This document shows positions 8,848 through 18,532 of a DNA stretch of 64,000 bases, piece by piece (positions within the stretch are counted from its first letter, which is position 1; the number at the start of each line of letters is the position of its first letter). The DNA comes from Morganella morganii (lineage in GTDB: Bacteria; Pseudomonadota; Gammaproteobacteria; Enterobacterales; Enterobacteriaceae): the NCBI RefSeq assembly GCF_003996855.1, contig NZ_NRQY01000002.1, positions 592,148-656,147 of the forward strand. Direction: 5' to 3'. The position numbers and the translations under genes were made by a program. The notes below the pieces were generated by a model. The model saw nothing but the letters and a program-made list of their open reading frames with translations, was not told the origin of the DNA and searched no databases.

Positions 8848-10268
8848 TATTCACCTTTTGCAGCGGAAAAATAACGCTGTGCATTATTGAAACAGATATC
8901 ACGTACCATCTGCCCCAGCATGGTTTCATCGGCCGGAATTTCGCCGTTTACCGCCAGTGTGCCGAGCATATTGCACAGAATGCGGCGGAAGTATTCATGA
9001 CGAGTATAGGACAGGAAACTGCGGGAATCTGTCAGCATACCGACAAACTGGCTTAACAGCCCCAGCTGTGACAGCTGCTCGAGCTGACGCTGCATGCCGT
9101 CTTTCTGGTCGTTGAACCACCAGCCGGAACCGAACTGCACTTTACCTGCAATACCGCCGCCCTGGAAGTTGCCGATCATGGTCGCCAGCACTTCGTTATC
9201 ACGCGGATTCAGGCAGTAAAGGATGGTGCGCGGCAGCTCATCGGTTTTATCCATTTCATCGAGCAGACGTGAGAGCGGATAAGCCACCGGCGCGTCACCG
9301 ATAGAATCAAAACCGCTGTCGGCACCGAGCAGCTTAAACATGCGCGTATTGTTGTTGCGCAGCGCACCGATGTGCAGCTGCATCACCCAGCCGCGTTTCG
9401 CATACTGCTTTCCGAGCCAGACCAGCACCGCTGTTGCAAACTGCGCGGTAGCGGTTTCATCCGGGATTTCCCCGGCGAGGCGTTTCTGCTGAATCGCATC
9501 CAGCACGGATTCATCCGGCACCGGCGCGTAACGCAGGATCTCGATGCCGTGGTCAGACGCAACACAACCATGCTGTGCAAAGTGAACCAGACGGCGATCC
9601 AGCGCGGTCAGCAGGTCACTGAAACGGCGGATATCCACATCGGCACTCTGTCCGAGCTTCGCGATATAATCCGTGAAACCGTCCAGCTCAATTTTAAAGG
9701 CACGATCCGGACGCCAGCTCGGGCGCACTTCAATATCAAAGCTGTCATCCCGGGCAATCTGCCGGTGGTATTCCAGTGAATCTGCCGGGTCATCTGTTGT
9801 GCCGACCATATGCACATTCATCTGCTGCATAATGCCGCGTGCGGAAAATTCCGGCTGCGCCAGTTTTTCATTGGCTTCATCCCAGATGCGCTGTGCCGTT
9901 TCCGGGCCGAACACTTTGCCGGTGATGCCGAACGGGCGGCGCAGTTCCAGATGTGTCCAGTGATAGAGCGGGTTACCCATCGTCATCGGCACAGTTTTTG
10001 CCCACGCCTGATATTTCTCATAATCACTGCTGTCGCGTCCGGTGATAAGTGATTCCGGAATTCCCGCCGAACGCATGCCGCGCCATTTGTAGTGATCCCC
10101 CTCCAGCCAGATTTGCCCGAGGTTATCAAAACGGCGGTTTTCCGCGATTTCACGCGGGTTCAGGTGACAGTGGTAATCATAGATTGGCATGTCCGCCGCG
10201 TAGTCATGATAAAGACGGCGGGCAATGTCGCTGTGCAGTAAAAAGTCTTCGCAAAGAAACTGTTTCAT
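8847..10268 (-). CDS. uxaC: Glucuronate isomerase
   Basis: Cytoplasmic uronate isomerase converting D-glucuronate to D-fructuronate (and galacturonate to tagaturonate). The protein is 473 residues (E. coli 470). The metal-binding [14 protein letters not shown] segment is near residue 30, and WFNDQKDGM and [16 protein letters not shown] near the C-terminus are typical. A longer open frame begins at 10319, inside uxuB, but the ATG at 10268 follows GGAGAG and gives the normal N-terminus [11 protein letters not shown]. The next gene upstream is uxuB (13 bp), the next downstream is kdgK (1-bp overlap). Confidence 0.95.
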   Translation of the reverse strand: MKQFLCEDFLLHSDIARRLYHDYAADMPIYDYHCHLNPREIAENRRFDNLGQIWLEGDHYKWRGMRSAGIPESLITGRDSSDYEKYQAWAKTVPMTMGNPLYHWTHLELRRPFGITGKVFGPETAQRIWDEANEKLAQPEFSARGIMQQMNVHMVGTTDDPADSLEYHRQIARDDSFDIEVRPSWRPDRAFKIELDGFTDYIAKLGQSADVDIRRFSDLLTALDRRLVHFAQHGCVASDHGIEILRYAPVPDESVLDAIQQKRLAGEIPDETATAQFATAVLVWLGKQYAKRGWVMQLHIGALRNNNTRMFKLLGADSGFDSIGDAPVAYPLSRLLDEMDKTDELPRTILYCLNPRDNEVLATMIGNFQGGGIAGKVQFGSGWWFNDQKDGMQRQLEQLSQLGLLSQFVGMLTDSRSFLSYTRHEYFRRILCNMLGTLAVNGEIPADETMLGQMVRDICFNNAQRYFSAAKGE

Positions 10269-10281
10269 AAACTCTCCGGGA

Positions 10282-11748
10282 TTACAGTGCGGCAACGGCC
10301 TGACGGGCACCGACATCAAGTAACTGCTGATACGCGCATTTCACCGCATCAACAAAGCCCTTCTGCTTCGGCAGGTTGTCACCAAAAATGGATTCAATCG
10401 CCAGCAGTTCATCCACCACCGTGACAGACAGGCCATGTTTCGCGTAGATTGCCGCGAAGGTCTCTGCCAGCGGATCACGCACATCGATTTTGTTGCCCTG
10501 CTCATCGGTGCCGCTGACATAACGCATCCAGCCCGCCACGCCCAGTGACAGGTGACGATAGTCGCTGCCGTCCGCGATATGCTGTGCAACCGGGTCCAGC
10601 AGGCGCTGCGGGAGCTTCTGGCTGCCATCCATCGCTATCTGCCATGTCTGGTGTTTCAGAGACGGATTGGTAAACCGGTCAATCAGGTTATCCGCATAGG
10701 CAACCAGGTCGGTTTCTTCCGGCATGGTGAGGGTCGGTGCCTGCTCATCCAGCATCAGTGCGCGGGCTGCTTTACGATAATCCGGGTTAGTCATGGTATC
10801 GGAAATATGGGCATAACCGCCGAGATAGCCGAGATACGCCAGGAAGGAGTGGCTGCCGTTGAGCATCCGCAGCTTCATTAATTCAAACGGCACCACATCC
10901 TGCACAAACTGCGCGCCTGCACAATCCCACGCCGGACGGCCGTTCACAAAATTGTCTTCAATCACCCACTGACGGAACGGCTCACAGGCGATAGCACAGT
11001 TATCTTCCGTTCCCAGCAGCTGCGCGATTTCCGCCAGCGTTTCCGGGGTAGCCGCCGGAACAATGCGGTCAACCATGGTACACGGGAAAGTGACATTGGC
11101 TTCAATCCATGCCGCCAGCGCCGGGTCCTGTAACCGCGCCAGACCGAGTACGGCTTCACGGGCAACATGACCATTCTCACGAACGTTGTCACAGGAGAGT
11201 ACAGTAAACGGCGGCAGGCCGCGTTCACGGCGGAGTTTCAGTGCCGCAGTGATGTAACCGATAGCAGAACGTGGTGTCTCCGGTGTGGCCAGATCCTGTT
11301 TAATCAGCGCGTTTTCCGGGTCGAGCTGCCCGGTGGCCGGATCTGTGCAGTAACCTTTTTCGGTCACCGTCAGGGAAACAATACTGACATCCGGGGACGC
11401 CATTTTCTCAATCACCGCATCAATACCGTCGATCAACGGGTGCATCGCTTCTTTCATCGAGCCGATAATTTTCAGCTCTGTTTTATCCGCCCCTTTCTCC
11501 GCCACGGTATACAGCATGGACTGGGCTTTCAGCCCTTCAATCAATGCCGCATCCTGCGCCGACATCAGGTTAACTTCACAGTAACCCCAGTCGCTGTCTG
11601 TTTTTTCTAATACGTGATGAGTGTACAGCGCCTGATGTGCGCGGTGAAAAGCGCCGCAGCCGAGGTGAACAATACGGGTGGTGAGACGATCAGTCGTCCA
11701 GTCAGGACGCATTGCGGTGATTTCCGCAGTGACAAGATTCTTTTCCAT
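10282..11748 (-). CDS. uxuB: Fructuronate reductase (D-mannonate oxidoreductase)
   Basis: NAD-dependent polyol-type dehydrogenase interconverting D-fructuronate and D-mannonate. The protein is 488 residues, and matches E. coli UxuB (486) rather than Uxa[22 protein letters not shown] at the nucleotide-binding end, TVTEKGYC, and [18 protein letters not shown] with the catalytic lysine. The longer frame from 11859 is not used: the ATG at 11748 follows GGGAG and gives [15 protein letters not shown]. It sits between uxuA and uxaC in the operon, with a strong hairpin in the gap before it. Confidence 0.95.
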   Translation of the reverse strand: MEKNLVTAEITAMRPDWTTDRLTTRIVHLGCGAFHRAHQALYTHHVLEKTDSDWGYCEVNLMSAQDAALIEGLKAQSMLYTVAEKGADKTELKIIGSMKEAMHPLIDGIDAVIEKMASPDVSIVSLTVTEKGYCTDPATGQLDPENALIKQDLATPETPRSAIGYITAALKLRRERGLPPFTVLSCDNVRENGHVAREAVLGLARLQDPALAAWIEANVTFPCTMVDRIVPAATPETLAEIAQLLGTEDNCAIACEPFRQWVIEDNFVNGRPAWDCAGAQFVQDVVPFELMKLRMLNGSHSFLAYLGYLGGYAHISDTMTNPDYRKAARALMLDEQAPTLTMPEETDLVAYADNLIDRFTNPSLKHQTWQIAMDGSQKLPQRLLDPVAQHIADGSDYRHLSLGVAGWMRYVSGTDEQGNKIDVRDPLAETFAAIYAKHGLSVTVVDELLAIESIFGDNLPKQKGFVDAVKCAYQQLLDVGARQAVAAL

Positions 11749-11767
11749 TACAGGCTCCCGGGGAGCA

Positions 11768-11791
11768 GGCTGCGGGAGAGATCCCGCAGCC
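11768..11791 (-). other. Hairpin between uxuA and uxuB
   Basis: Perfect 10-bp GC-rich stem (GGCTGCGGGA with its complement) around a 4-base loop, in the 67-bp gap between uxuA and uxuB. No U-run follows, so it is unlikely to be a full terminator. Known roles of such hairpins are mRNA end protection or partial attenuation; which applies here is inference. Confidence 0.7.
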
Positions 11792-11815
11792 CGGCAGGTA
11801 CAAAGGTATGAGATA

Positions 11816-13000
11816 TTATTTTGTATAGAATGCGCGGTGAATACCCATTTCCAGACCACGGATTTCAGCCAGCCCTTTCAGACGGCCGATAGCGGAATAG
11901 CCCGGATTGGTTTTCTTCTTCAGGTCATCCAGCATCTGATGACCGTGATCCGGACGCATCGGGATCAGGGATTCCTCCCCGCTCTCACGGCGGCGGTTCT
12001 CTTCGGCGGCAACCGCGCTGATCACATTATACATATCCACATCACCGGCCAGATGCGCCGCTTCGTGGAACGTATTCGGATTTTCTTCACGCATCGTTGA
12101 ACGCAGATGCAGGAAGTAAATCCGCGGACCAAAGGTCTTAATCATATTGACCAGGTCGTTATCAGCACGCACGCCGTAAGAGCCGGTGCACATGGTATAA
12201 CCGTTAGCATCACTGTTGACGGTATCCGCCATCCACTGCATGTCTTCAATCGTGGAGACAATGCGCGGCAGGCCGAGGATAGGACGCGGAGGATCATCAG
12301 GATGCACAGCCATTTTCAGGCCGCACTCTTCAGCCACCGGAATGATTTTATTCAGGAAATACGCAAAATACTCACGTAATTTCGCTTTATCGATACCGGC
12401 GTAACGTTTCAGGTGTTGGCGGAATTGTTCAAGTGTATAGCCTTCTTCCGCACCCGGAAGACCGGCAATAATAGTGTTTATCAGTTTTTGTTTTTCGTCA
12501 TCCCGCATCGTTTCAAAGCGGGTTTTGGCCTGCGCCAGTTCTGCCGGTGTGTAGTCCTGCTCAGCCCCTTCGCGCTGCAAGAGGTGAATCTCGAACACCG
12601 CAAATTCAATCTGATCAAAACGCAATGCTTTTGAGCCGTCCGGCAGCTCATATTCCAGATCGGTACGGGTCCAGTCGAGAATTGGCATGAAGTTGTAACA
12701 GACAGTATAAATACCGCAGGCGGCGAGGTTACGCAGGGATTGCTGATAGTTGGCAATCCACTTTTCATACTCACCGGTCTGTGTTTTGATGTCCTCGTGG
12801 ATCGGCACACTTTCAACCACTGTCCATTCCAGGTGATTGGCTTCAATCAGCGCTTTACGCTTCTGAATTTCTTCTGTGGTCCAGACTTCGCCATTCGGGA
12901 TATGGTGCAGCGCTGTCACGATACCGGTAGCGCCCGCCTGACGAATATCAGATAAAGTAACCGGATCTGCCGGTCCGTACCAACGCCAAGTTTGTTTCAT
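11816..13000 (-). CDS. uxuA: Mannonate dehydratase
   Basis: Fe/Mn-dependent dehydratase converting D-mannonate to 2-keto-3-deoxygluconate. The protein is 394 residues, the E. coli length, starting [21 protein letters not shown]. The [19 protein letters not shown] segment and [13 protein letters not shown] near the C-terminus carry metal and substrate ligands of this TIM-barrel family. It is first in the five-gene glucuronate operon, divergent from exuT across a 339-bp control region with two UxuR-type palindromes. Confidence 0.96.
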   Translation of the reverse strand: MKQTWRWYGPADPVTLSDIRQAGATGIVTALHHIPNGEVWTTEEIQKRKALIEANHLEWTVVESVPIHEDIKTQTGEYEKWIANYQQSLRNLAACGIYTVCYNFMPILDWTRTDLEYELPDGSKALRFDQIEFAVFEIHLLQREGAEQDYTPAELAQAKTRFETMRDDEKQKLINTIIAGLPGAEEGYTLEQFRQHLKRYAGIDKAKLREYFAYFLNKIIPVAEECGLKMAVHPDDPPRPILGLPRIVSTIEDMQWMADTVNSDANGYTMCTGSYGVRADNDLVNMIKTFGPRIYFLHLRSTMREENPNTFHEAAHLAGDVDMYNVISAVAAEENRRRESGEESLIPMRPDHGHQMLDDLKKKTNPGYSAIGRLKGLAEIRGLEMGIHRAFYTK

Positions 13001-13105
13001 ACTAAACCTCGTTTATGCTCCGTAAAGATAACCGGAAAACGCGTCAGCAGGTTTCCGGAACGGTATAGTGACATACAACATCATAGCAAACCATTCTGGT
13101 CAATC

Positions 13106-13122
13106 AATTTGGTTAACCAGAT
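13106..13122. promoter_or_regulatory. UxuR/ExuR-type operator, uxuA-proximal
   Basis: AATTTGGTTAACCAGAT, a near-palindrome on TTGGTTAACCA, matching the known UxuR/ExuR type (AAATTGGTTAACCAATTT-like). It lies about 110 bp upstream of uxuA. A TCACA half-site follows at 13122, but the matching left half for CRP is poor, so I do not call CRP. Confidence 0.8.
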
Positions 13123-13250
13123 CACAATAAGGCAATCATTTTGGGCGGCCAATATAAAACCAAGAGCTTGATCACATAATAATGCCTATCTTTTATGCAG
13201 AATCCCGTTGAATCAATAAGAAAATAAGTTAACAGCGATGGATCGCCCCT

Positions 13251-13269
13251 AAATTTGGTTAACCAATAT
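13251..13269. promoter_or_regulatory. UxuR/ExuR-type operator, exuT-proximal
   Basis: AAATTTGGTTAACCAATAT, closer to the consensus than the uxuA-side copy, about 75 bp before the exuT start. A weaker GGTTTAACC follows at 13278-13286. The rest of the 13001-13339 gap is AT-rich and must hold both promoters; I could not place their -10/-35 boxes reliably. Confidence 0.85.
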
Positions 13270-13339
13270 CACAAGCCGGTTTAACCATTCTGAAAGACAG
13301 GGTTGACGGAAAAACAGCATAAAATTCAAAAGGCTGACT

Positions 13340-14638
13340 ATGAAAACAATTAAGCATTACAGATGGCATATGATTCTGCTGGTGTGCTTCATCACCATCA
13401 TTAACTACCTTGACCGTACCGCGTTAGGTGTTGCAGCACCGACGATTATGAATGAGCTGGGGATCACCAAAGAACAGTATTCCTGGGTTGTCAGCGCATT
13501 CCAGCTGGCATACACCATCGGTCAGCCAATCATGGGCTTCTTTATTGATACGATTGGTCTGAAACTCGGCTTCTTTATCTGTGCCATCATCTGGGGTCTT
13601 GCCACTATGGCTCACGCCCTGACCGGCTCCTGGCAGGGTCTGGCCGTTATGCGCGGGATCATGGGTTTCAGTGAAGCTTCCGCCATTCCTGCCGGGGTGA
13701 AAACCGCCACGACCTGGTTCCCCGCAAAAGAGCGCGGGATCGCGACCGGTGTGTTTAACATGGGAACATCTTTCGGTGCGATGCTGGCTCCGCCGCTGAT
13801 CGCCTGGTGTATCATGTTCCACAGCTGGCAGCTCGCCTTTGTTGTTGCCGGTGCGCTGGCCATTATCGCCGCCTTTGTCTGGTTCTTCTTTTATAAAGAC
13901 CCGAAAGACGCAAAACGCCTGTCTGATGAAGAGCGTGCCTATATTGAAAACGGCCAGGAAAAACACCTCAAATCAGTGAAGAAAGAGAAAACCTCCGTTA
14001 TCAATATCCTGAAGCAGCGTAACTTCTGGGGTATCGGTGTCTCCCGTTTCCTCGCGGACCCGGCATGGGGGACGATTAACTTCTGGGTGCCGATTTTCTT
14101 CGTGGAAACCCTCCATTTCAGCCTGAAAGAGATAGCGATGTTTGTCTGGCTGCCGTTCCTGATGGCAGACCTGGGCTGTCTGGCCAGCGGATTCGTGGCG
14201 AAATACTTCAACGACCGCGGTGTTTCCCTGATCAACTCACGCCGTATCACCTTCACCATCGGTGCGGTTCTGATGACGACTATCGGTCTGGTCAGTATTG
14301 TTGATAACCCGTATGTCGCGGTGCTGTTAATCAGTATCGGTGGCTTCTCCCACCAGCTGTTATCCACCGTTGCCGCCACCCTCGGCGGGGATCTGTTCAA
14401 GAAAGACGAAGTGGCAACCGCTGTGGGTATGGCCGGTGCATGTGCATGGTCCGGTCAGTTAATCTTTAACTTATTTATCGGTGCATTCGTCGGTATTATC
14501 GGTTTCGGTCCGTTCTTTATTGCTCTGGCTGTTTTCGACCTTATCGGTGCTGCCGCACTGTGGATACTGATCAAAGAGAAAAAAGAACCGCAGGGACCTG
14601 CGCAGGATAGTGGTGAAACATTAATAGCATCACACTAA
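13340..14638 (+). CDS. exuT: Hexuronate transporter (MFS, proton symport)
   Basis: Inner-membrane major facilitator importing glucuronate and galacturonate. The protein is 432 residues with about 12 membrane segments. It opens MKTIKHYRWHMILLVCFIT followed by INYLDRTALGVAAP, the anion:cation symporter subfamily signature; GLATMAHALTGSW and ACAWSGQLIFN are typical. AAAAGG precedes the ATG. It is divergent from the uxuA operon and flanked by a terminator, so is a single-gene unit supplying the pathway's substrate. Confidence 0.93.
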   Translation: MKTIKHYRWHMILLVCFITIINYLDRTALGVAAPTIMNELGITKEQYSWVVSAFQLAYTIGQPIMGFFIDTIGLKLGFFICAIIWGLATMAHALTGSWQGLAVMRGIMGFSEASAIPAGVKTATTWFPAKERGIATGVFNMGTSFGAMLAPPLIAWCIMFHSWQLAFVVAGALAIIAAFVWFFFYKDPKDAKRLSDEERAYIENGQEKHLKSVKKEKTSVINILKQRNFWGIGVSRFLADPAWGTINFWVPIFFVETLHFSLKEIAMFVWLPFLMADLGCLASGFVAKYFNDRGVSLINSRRITFTIGAVLMTTIGLVSIVDNPYVAVLLISIGGFSHQLLSTVAATLGGDLFKKDEVATAVGMAGACAWSGQLIFNLFIGAFVGIIGFGPFFIALAVFDLIGAAALWILIKEKKEPQGPAQDSGETLIASH

Positions 14639-14658
14639 TCTGCTGAAATTCGTACCGG

Positions 14659-14697
14659 AGAGATACACAGGCAACCCGCTGTGTATCTCTTTTTTTG
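14659..14697 (+). terminator. Terminator of exuT
   Basis: Perfect 12-bp stem AGAGATACACAG with its complement, 8-base loop, then a run of eight T. It begins 21 bp after the exuT stop. Confidence 0.92.
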
Positions 14698-14750
14698 CAC
14701 TGTATTCCGGATTCAGCGGCTTTTTTTGACAAACACCGGCGTAAAATCAT

Positions 14751-14767
14751 TTTTGGCTGACCAATTT
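14751..14767. promoter_or_regulatory. UxuR-type operator before uxuR (autoregulation)
   Basis: TTTTGGCTGACCAATTT is a diverged copy of the operator seen twice before exuT, 46 bp upstream of the uxuR start. It suggests the repressor controls its own gene, as GntR-family repressors commonly do. Confidence 0.55.
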
Positions 14768-14812
14768 CTGATAAACTCTCTGGGTAAGAACTCTCTTTAT
14801 ACGGCCATGATA

Positions 14813-15577
14813 ATGACACAGTTGACTGAACCCAAACGCCCTTATCAGGAAGTCGGCCATGCGTTGCGCCAGATGATCACCAATATGGATTATGTCATCG
14901 GTGACAAACTGCCCCCTGAACGCGAAATCGCGGAAATGCTGGATGTCTCTCGGGCAGTTGTCCGTGAGGCACTGATTATGCTGGAACTGGAAAATCTGAT
15001 TGAAGTCCGCAAAGGCTCCGGTATTTATGTTGTTGCACTGCCTCATCTGAGAGAAAGTGCGGCAACTGACCCGTGTGCACTCAATGCAGCCGGTCCGTTT
15101 GAGCTGTTACAGGCCCGGCAGTTACTGGAAAGCAATATTGCGGAATTTGCGGCCACCCAGGCCACACCGGTGGATATTGCGAATATGCGCAGCGCCCTCC
15201 AGCGGGAACGCGACGAACTGAAAACCGGGGAAGATGAAACCGGTGACCGCGAATTTCACCTGGCGATAGCGCAGGCGACACATAACAGCATGCTGGTGGA
15301 ATTACTGAAACAATCCTGGGCATGGCGGGAAAATAACCCGATGTGGCTGAAGCTGCACACGCGGATCACCAATAAAGATTACCGCAAAGAGTGGATGACA
15401 GATCACCAGGTTATCCTTGCCGCAATGATTAAAAAAGATCCGGCCGCCGCTAAAGAAGCCATGTGGCAGCATCTGGAAAATGTGAAACAGCGCCTGCTGG
15501 AGCTGTCCGATATTGATGACCCGAACTTTGATGGTTATCTGTTCAATTCCTACCCTGTTGACCTGGTGCGGAACTGA
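14813..15577 (+). CDS. uxuR: GntR/FadR-family repressor of hexuronate genes, UxuR type
   Basis: DNA-binding repressor, 254 residues. N-terminal winged helix 1-75 with KLPPEREIAEMLDVSRAVVR (recognition helix), then an FCD ligand domain with PFELLQARQLLESNIAEFAA. The C-terminal NVKQRLLELSDIDDPNFDGY is closer to UxuR than ExuR. Two ATGs (14807 and 14813) lie in frame; 14813 makes RPYQEVG begin at residue 9, as in E. coli UxuR. No good ribosome-binding site is visible for either. It controls the adjacent glucuronate genes, and probably binds fructuronate. Confidence 0.9.
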   Translation: MTQLTEPKRPYQEVGHALRQMITNMDYVIGDKLPPEREIAEMLDVSRAVVREALIMLELENLIEVRKGSGIYVVALPHLRESAATDPCALNAAGPFELLQARQLLESNIAEFAATQATPVDIANMRSALQRERDELKTGEDETGDREFHLAIAQATHNSMLVELLKQSWAWRENNPMWLKLHTRITNKDYRKEWMTDHQVILAAMIKKDPAAAKEAMWQHLENVKQRLLELSDIDDPNFDGYLFNSYPVDLVRN

Positions 15578-15612
15578 TTCCGCCGCACACTTTTTTTACC
15601 CTCAGACATCAG

Positions 15613-15641
15613 AAACCGGGCAAAATCAGCCCGGTTTTTTT
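15613..15641 (+). terminator. Terminator of uxuR
   Basis: 9-bp stem AAACCGGGC with GCCCGGTTT, 7-base loop, T-run. It is 36 bp past the uxuR stop. Confidence 0.92.
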
Positions 15642-15678
15642 GACCGTAAAATAAAAATAATAACCTTATTATTCATAG

Positions 15679-15694
15679 TGTGATTCACCTCTCA
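15679..15694. promoter_or_regulatory. Weak CRP-like site before the trans-sulfuration operon
   Basis: TGTGA, six bases, TCTCA: a perfect left CRP half-site and a right half with one mismatch to TCACA. It lies about 185 bp upstream of the next gene in an AT-rich stretch (15642-15872) that otherwise shows only TATA-like runs. Treat as a candidate only. Confidence 0.25.
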
Positions 15695-15872
15695 TTCATA
15701 TAAAATATACAACACACTGATATATATCATATATTTTATAACAGAGAAATTTATTCTCTGCCGTCTGCGGCTGCGGAATTTTTTTAGAAAATTTTTTCTG
15801 ACTACCTGTGCCACTATCCGGCTATTACAATAACCATTAAATATTCATCGCATATTTTACAGGACACCAACT

Positions 15873-17018
15873 ATGAGTAAGAAAATTGCCACTGTGCTGA
15901 TCCACGGCGGACAGCAGCAGGATAAAGTCAACCATGCTATTTTCCCGGCGATCACCACCGCCAGTACTTTTGTACAGACCAGCCTGAGCGAACACGGCGA
16001 ATACGCCTATTCCCGCGTCAGTAACCCGACCCGTCACGCCTATGAAACACTGCTTGCCGATGTTGAGGAAGGTACTTACGCCACCGCGACCGCCTCCGGT
16101 GTGGCCGCGGCGGCGCTGGTGCTGAATATCTTCCCGCAGGGTTCTCATATTATTGCGATGAAAGGCGTGTACGGCGGCACTTTCCGTCTGTTTGAACGTG
16201 TGGCAAAAGAAAACTGCGGCCATGAATTTGATTATGTTGATCTCAATGATTTGGCAGCCGTCCGCAGCAAAATCAAAGACAATACCCGCATGATCTGGAT
16301 AGAAAGCCCGACCAACCCGTTACTGGAACTGGTTGATATTGAAGCTATCTGCGGACTGGCCAAAGAACACAACATCGTGACCTGTATTGATAACACGTTC
16401 GCGACACCGTGGAACCAGAAGCCCCTGACCATGGGCGCGGATCTGATCATGGTTTCCTCCAGTAAATATATCGGCGGTCACTCCGATTTAATCGGCGGTG
16501 CGGTCATCACTAACCGCGATGACCTCGCGGAAAGACTGAATTTCCTGAAAACCACCACCGGCGCGATTGCATCACCGTTTGATGCCTACCTCGCCCTGCG
16601 CGGCCTGAAAACCCTGGCATTGCGTATGGCGGCACAGTGCAGTAATGCACAGGCTGTGGCGGAATTCCTGTCCGGTCACGGCAAAATTGAGAAGGTGTTT
16701 TATCCCGGTCTGAAAGATCATCCGCATTATGAATTATGCAAGAAACAGATGCGCACCGGCGGTGCCGTGGTCACTATTCAGCTGAAAGGCGGCCTGGCCG
16801 AAACCGAAGCCTTTGTGAAAAAACTGCGCTATTTTGTGCTCGCGGAATCGCTGGGCGGCGTGGAAAGCATGGTGAATCACTCCGCAACCATGTCCCACGG
16901 CTCCATGACCCGCGAAGAGCGCGAGTCTATCGGTGTTTTCGACAGCACACTGCGTTTATCTGTCGGTATCGAGGATATCGGCGATTTACTGGCTGATTTA
17001 CAGCAGGCTCTGGCCTGA
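15873..17018 (+). CDS. PLP-dependent trans-sulfuration enzyme (cystathionine/homocysteine gamma-lyase type)
   Basis: Cys/Met-metabolism PLP enzyme, 381 residues. The PLP lysine is Lys198 in SSSKYIGGHSD, and the family signature DNTFATPW is at 173-180. Such genes are often named methionine gamma-lyase, but the active-site loop here reads YGGTF at 100-104, with Gly where true methionine gamma-lyases have a catalytic Cys (YGCT). This is closer to cystathionine gamma-lyase or gamma-synthase. It is 38 bp before an antiporter gene and in a run ending in D-cysteine desulfhydrase, suggesting a role in using or detoxifying sulfur amino acids. Exact substrate cannot be read from sequence. Confidence 0.8.
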   Translation: MSKKIATVLIHGGQQQDKVNHAIFPAITTASTFVQTSLSEHGEYAYSRVSNPTRHAYETLLADVEEGTYATATASGVAAAALVLNIFPQGSHIIAMKGVYGGTFRLFERVAKENCGHEFDYVDLNDLAAVRSKIKDNTRMIWIESPTNPLLELVDIEAICGLAKEHNIVTCIDNTFATPWNQKPLTMGADLIMVSSSKYIGGHSDLIGGAVITNRDDLAERLNFLKTTTGAIASPFDAYLALRGLKTLALRMAAQCSNAQAVAEFLSGHGKIEKVFYPGLKDHPHYELCKKQMRTGGAVVTIQLKGGLAETEAFVKKLRYFVLAESLGGVESMVNHSATMSHGSMTREERESIGVFDSTLRLSVGIEDIGDLLADLQQALA

Positions 17019-17056
17019 CACAGCATCCCTGACCACAATAATAAAAGAGAAAGCGT

Positions 17057-18502
17057 ATGCAGGACTATGGTATCTGGACGGTCATCACTCCGGTCGTCAC
17101 AATTATTCTGGCCATCTGTACCCGTCAGGTGATTTTATCACTGCTGATCGGGATACTTGTCGGCTTTACTGTTATTCATGATCACAACCTCTTACTGGGT
17201 GTCCGCGCGACCCTGGAAGGGATTATTGATGTCTTCAAATCCTCAGGAAACGCCAAAACTATCATCTTTATGCTGATGATTGGCGGGATTATGCGGCTGG
17301 TTGTGGTGACCGGCGGTGTTCGGGCACTTGTCCGGCTGCTTACCAACAAAACACAGATCATCAAAGGCCGCAAAGGTGTACAGCTGCTGGCGGTGATCAT
17401 CACCTCCCTGATTTTTATCGAAAGCTCGATTAACCAGCTGGTTTCCGGCGCTTCCACCAAAGCCCTGGCGAAAAAATACGGCGTACCGCCGGAGAAAATG
17501 TCTTACATCATCCAGACTGCCTGTGTGTCTGTCTGCTCTTCCGCCATGATCAACGGCTGGGGTGCGGCGATGATGGGCGTTATCGGGGTACAGATTTCTC
17601 AGGGACTGATTACCGGCGAACCGTTTGATATTCTGGCACATTCCATGGTTTACAACATCATGGCCTGGTTCTCTCTCGCCAGCATCCTGTTCTATATCTT
17701 CAGTAATGTCTCCTGGGGACCGATGCGCAAAGCAGAAATGCGTGCGCAGGCGCTCATCAGCTCTGCGGATGTTATTACCGGCACCCCGGAAGAAACACAT
17801 GACGAGCCTGAAGATGATAAAGACATTATCAGTCATCCGAACTGCCATACCTCACTGAACTTCTTTATCCCGATCCTCTCCACCATTCTGATGGTGCCGG
17901 TGGCACTGTATATCACTGGTGACGGCGAGTTCAGCAAAGGCAGCGGCTCCACCTCTGTTTACTGGGGTGTAATGTTCGGTACGATGGTTTCCTTTATCTG
18001 GTTCCTCGCACGCCGTGTGATGAATGTGGATACCTTCTTTAAAGAGCTCTATATCGGCTATGCCAGTATGATCAAAATCAGTTCGGTGATGATCCTCGCC
18101 TTCCTGATGGGGCATGTTTCTTCTGATCTGAACACCGGCGCTTATATTGCCCAGGTGACATCCGGGGTTATCGCACCGGGATTCTCTATCGGCTTTATCT
18201 TCCTGATCAGTGCCATTATGTCACTGGCGACAGGCACCTCCTGGGGCACATTCGCCATCATGATCCCGATTGGTGTTCAGTTGGGTCTGTCTGTCGGTAT
18301 GCCGCCGGAATATATGATTGGTGCCGCTATCGCCGGGTCTATCTTTGGTGATATGACATCCCCTATCTCCAGTGATGCGATTGTTGCGTCTATGGCGACA
18401 GACTGTGATCATATTGAGCATATCCGTACCCAGATGCCGTATGCGGTATTAACCGCCAGTTTTGCACTGGCCGTCTACCTCTGGTTAGGATTCACCTACT
18501 GA
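17057..18502 (+). CDS. NhaC-family Na+/H+ antiporter-like transporter
   Basis: Polytopic inner-membrane protein, 481 residues, of the Na+/H+ antiporter NhaC superfamily, with about 11-12 hydrophobic segments, a conserved ESSINQLVSGASTKALA stretch and MSLATGTSWGTFAIMIPI near the C-terminus. Members of this family exchange ions but some move amino acids or organic acids with them. Its place between a trans-sulfuration enzyme and D-cysteine desulfhydrase (gaps 38 and 30 bp) suggests it imports a sulfur amino acid or exports a product. That substrate link is inference from context. Confidence 0.75.
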   Translation: MQDYGIWTVITPVVTIILAICTRQVILSLLIGILVGFTVIHDHNLLLGVRATLEGIIDVFKSSGNAKTIIFMLMIGGIMRLVVVTGGVRALVRLLTNKTQIIKGRKGVQLLAVIITSLIFIESSINQLVSGASTKALAKKYGVPPEKMSYIIQTACVSVCSSAMINGWGAAMMGVIGVQISQGLITGEPFDILAHSMVYNIMAWFSLASILFYIFSNVSWGPMRKAEMRAQALISSADVITGTPEETHDEPEDDKDIISHPNCHTSLNFFIPILSTILMVPVALYITGDGEFSKGSGSTSVYWGVMFGTMVSFIWFLARRVMNVDTFFKELYIGYASMIKISSVMILAFLMGHVSSDLNTGAYIAQVTSGVIAPGFSIGFIFLISAIMSLATGTSWGTFAIMIPIGVQLGLSVGMPPEYMIGAAIAGSIFGDMTSPISSDAIVASMATDCDHIEHIRTQMPYAVLTASFALAVYLWLGFTY

Positions 18503-18532
18503 GTATGACCGCGAATTCAATAAGGAAATGAT

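Noticed and set aside
13166..13180. CRP site between uxuA and exuT (TTGATCACAT)
   Set aside because: Only one half-site fits; the left half does not match.
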